Assembly: GCA_964392965.1 (NCBI GenBank)
Contig: CAYMSA010000087.1
Coordinates: 1 to 6,281, forward strand
Direction: 5' to 3'
Length of the DNA stretch: 6,281 nucleotides
Source of the DNA: CAYMSA01 sp964392965
Lineage (GTDB): Bacteria > Actinomycetota > Coriobacteriia > Anaerosomatales > Anaerosomataceae
The position numbers and the translations under genes were made by a program. The notes under the pieces were generated by a model. The model was not told the DNA's origin, searched no databases, and saw only the letters and a list, made by a program, of their open reading frames with translations. Of the stretch, positions 5,496 to 6,281 are shown one piece after another (positions within the stretch are counted from its first letter, which is position 1; every line of letters begins with the position of its first letter).

Positions 5496-6155
5496 TCACC
5501 ATGAGATGCAGATCCGCTTCCCTCCGCGGGAGTCCGGGCCCTGCAGCGCCCGCTTCGTGTCCGTGTCTCGCCTATCGCTTGATGCGCCGAGGTCGATCAC
5601 CTCGGCTACGTCCCATCGCTCGACAGCCGCCCGGAGCAGTCCCGGACGCACCACGACGTAGGCGTGGCGGTGCAGGCCTGCATCCAGGAGGGACACGGCC
5701 GACTGCCAGCCGGCACCGCGAATGAGCTCGAGCGGTCCGATCTCGTCGATGAGGAGGTTCACGGGTGTCTTGAGTGAGGCGAAGTGCGCGTCAATCGAGC
5801 GCATGACCTTCGCGTCGAAGTCCCAGGCGAGCTTGAGGGGGGACGACTCACCGCTGTGTGAGCATCGTGTCTGCGTCAGGCCACGCGATCGCTCGGCGAG
5901 CCGTGCGCGATGACCGTGCGCGCTTCCACCCAGGAAGAGAACGTCGATAGCGGTCTTGTGGCCGGAATCGAAGACGGCCGGGCACAGAACGCCGTGGAGC
6001 TCGACGCCGGACAGACGGACGTGCGCGATGAGCGCACGGCACCAGGTGGTCTTGCCGCAACCGGAAGTGCCGGTCACGATACTGAGCCGAGGAGTGCCCG
6101 GAGACGCAAAAGCGTCCGCCGGGAGACTTCCCGGCGGACGCCAAGGTTCCGCCAT
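5496..6155 (-). CDS. THEP1-like P-loop nucleoside-triphosphatase
   Basis: This 219-residue P-loop NTPase has Walker A GTSGCGKT (29-36) after strand RLSIVT, and Walker B LLIDEIGPLEL (134-144). The DEIGxxE form is characteristic of the THEP1/COG1618 nucleoside-triphosphatase group. GVLCPAVFDSGHKTAIDVLFL (55-75) matches the strand region that follows helix 1 in that family. The protein is predicted cytosolic. ATG at 6155 was chosen because AAAGGAGA (6165-6172) lies 9 bases upstream. A TTG at 6176 is in frame but would put this site inside the gene, and the frame stays open to the window edge. The first 24 or so residues precede the P-loop strand, longer than usual, and are largely encoded by a terminator-like hairpin. 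The physiological role is unknown; in this cassette a metal-insertion or cofactor-salvage role is conceivable. MobB/HypB-like GTPases are less likely because of the Walker B sequence. Confidence 0.8.
   Translation of the reverse strand: MAEPWRPPGSLPADAFASPGTPRLSIVTGTSGCGKTTWCRALIAHVRLSGVELHGVLCPAVFDSGHKTAIDVLFLGGSAHGHRARLAERSRGLTQTRCSHSGESSPLKLAWDFDAKVMRSIDAHFASLKTPVNLLIDEIGPLELIRGAGWQSAVSLLDAGLHRHAYVVVRPGLLRAAVERWDVAEVIDLGASSDRRDTDTKRALQGPDSRGGKRICISW
6108..6141 (-). terminator. Terminator-like perfect hairpin with T-run inside NTPase 5' end
   Basis: On the minus strand GCGTCCGCCGGGA and TCCCGGCGGACGC form a perfect 13-bp stem (plus-strand arms 6112-6124 and 6129-6141) with loop AGTC, followed at once by TTTT and then GCG. 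This is the architecture of an intrinsic terminator, although the T-run is short. It starts 13 bases after the NTPase ATG and encodes roughly residues 5-16. On the plus strand no T-run follows, so it would act only on minus-strand transcription. It may be an attenuator, the terminator of a transcript entering from the right, or a structured 5' coding end. Confidence 0.6.
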
Positions 6156-6164
6156 CGGGCATTG

Positions 6165-6172
6165 TCTCCTTT
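6165..6172 (-). promoter_or_regulatory. Ribosome binding site deciding the NTPase start
   Basis: AAAGGAGA on the minus strand, 9 bases before the ATG at 6155. This favours that ATG over the upstream in-frame TTG and over the out-of-frame ATG at 6162, which is only two bases from the site. Confidence 0.7.
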
Positions 6173-6230
6173 CCAATTCGACCCCGGAATCGAGGTCTCG
6201 GGTGGCCTGCGCGTTTCCACGTCGGCCATC

Positions 6231-6246
6231 GTCCTTCTTGAAGGAC
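6231..6246. repeat. 7-bp inverted repeat upstream of the NTPase gene
   Basis: GTCCTTC-TT-GAAGGAC is a perfect 7-bp inverted repeat with a 2-base spacer, 76-91 bases upstream of the NTPase ATG. The tiny spacer suits a dimeric regulator's operator better than an RNA hairpin. No T-run follows on either strand. No promoter elements could be assigned with confidence around it. Confidence 0.4.
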
Positions 6247-6281
6247 TGGGCTTGAGCGCCATGGGCAATGAGCCGGTAGGC

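Larger units (their letters stand above)
6156..6281 (-). other. Upstream leader or unresolved region at the right edge
   Basis: No gene can be supported here. All three minus-strand frames are open from the edge through this stretch, so an upstream gene's stop is not visible, and the NTPase frame itself is open to base 6281. It holds the NTPase ribosome binding site and the 6231-6246 inverted repeat. Placed before a terminator-like hairpin it could be a regulatory leader, but I recognise no known riboswitch class. Confidence 0.4.

Noticed and set aside
6180..6230. Faint resemblance to a cobalamin-riboswitch B12 box (GAGACCT on the minus strand near 6195-6201)
   Set aside because: Only seven core bases match and the flanks do not. 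The other conserved elements of a cobalamin riboswitch were not found. A covariance-model search of the leader with more upstream sequence would decide it.
6261..6281. Plus-strand ATG at 6261 as the start of a divergent gene
   Set aside because: The nearest purine-rich sequence is about 14 bases away and only seven codons are in the window.

Overview
The window reads as one stretch of a compact, high-GC bacterial (or, less likely, archaeal) chromosome. Strong Shine-Dalgarno sequences (AAGGAGA, GGGAGGAGG, AAAGGAGA), GTG starts, very short or overlapping gene junctions and a lipoprotein-type binding protein all fit bacteria. FmdE-like and DUF364 proteins are found mostly in anaerobes (sulfate reducers, clostridia, Coriobacteriia, methanogens). 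A high-GC anaerobe such as a Coriobacteriia-like actinobacterium is my best guess, but the sequence alone does not prove the taxon.

Every gene I can support is on the minus strand, so the order of transcription is right to left: THEP1-like P-loop NTPase (5496-6155), FmdE-like protein with a C-terminal zinc finger (4871-5452), DUF4213/DUF364 putative metal-chelate protein (4108-4878), FecCD/BtuC-type ABC permease (2945-4111), FecE/BtuD-type ABC ATPase (from 2945, cut by a 100-N assembly gap at 2277-2376), FecB/BtuF-type lipoprotein binding protein (1043-2230), and a class I SAM-dependent methyltransferase (100-942). The junctions FmdE/DUF364 (8-nt overlap), DUF364/permease (GTGA, 4-nt overlap) and permease/ATPase (TGATG, 1-nt overlap) point to a translationally coupled operon. 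The binding protein and methyltransferase each have their own clear ribosome binding site.

Together these genes look like an uptake and handling cassette for a metal chelate, a corrinoid/heme-like compound or an oxyanion. The lipoprotein captures the ligand, the permease and ATPase import it, and DUF364, FmdE, the NTPase and the methyltransferase are candidates for intracellular handling or modification. The substrate cannot be read from the sequence, and the grouping is inference from gene order plus family knowledge.

The most unusual structural signal is a perfect 13-bp inverted repeat with a 4-nt loop followed by TTTT on the minus strand (6108-6141). It looks like an intrinsic terminator, but it sits inside the first codons of the NTPase gene, 13 nt after its best-supported start codon. 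It could be an attenuator governed by ribosome occupancy, or a sign that the 5' end of this operon is organised differently than the simple reading suggests. The left 99 bases and right 126 bases hold no gene I can support.
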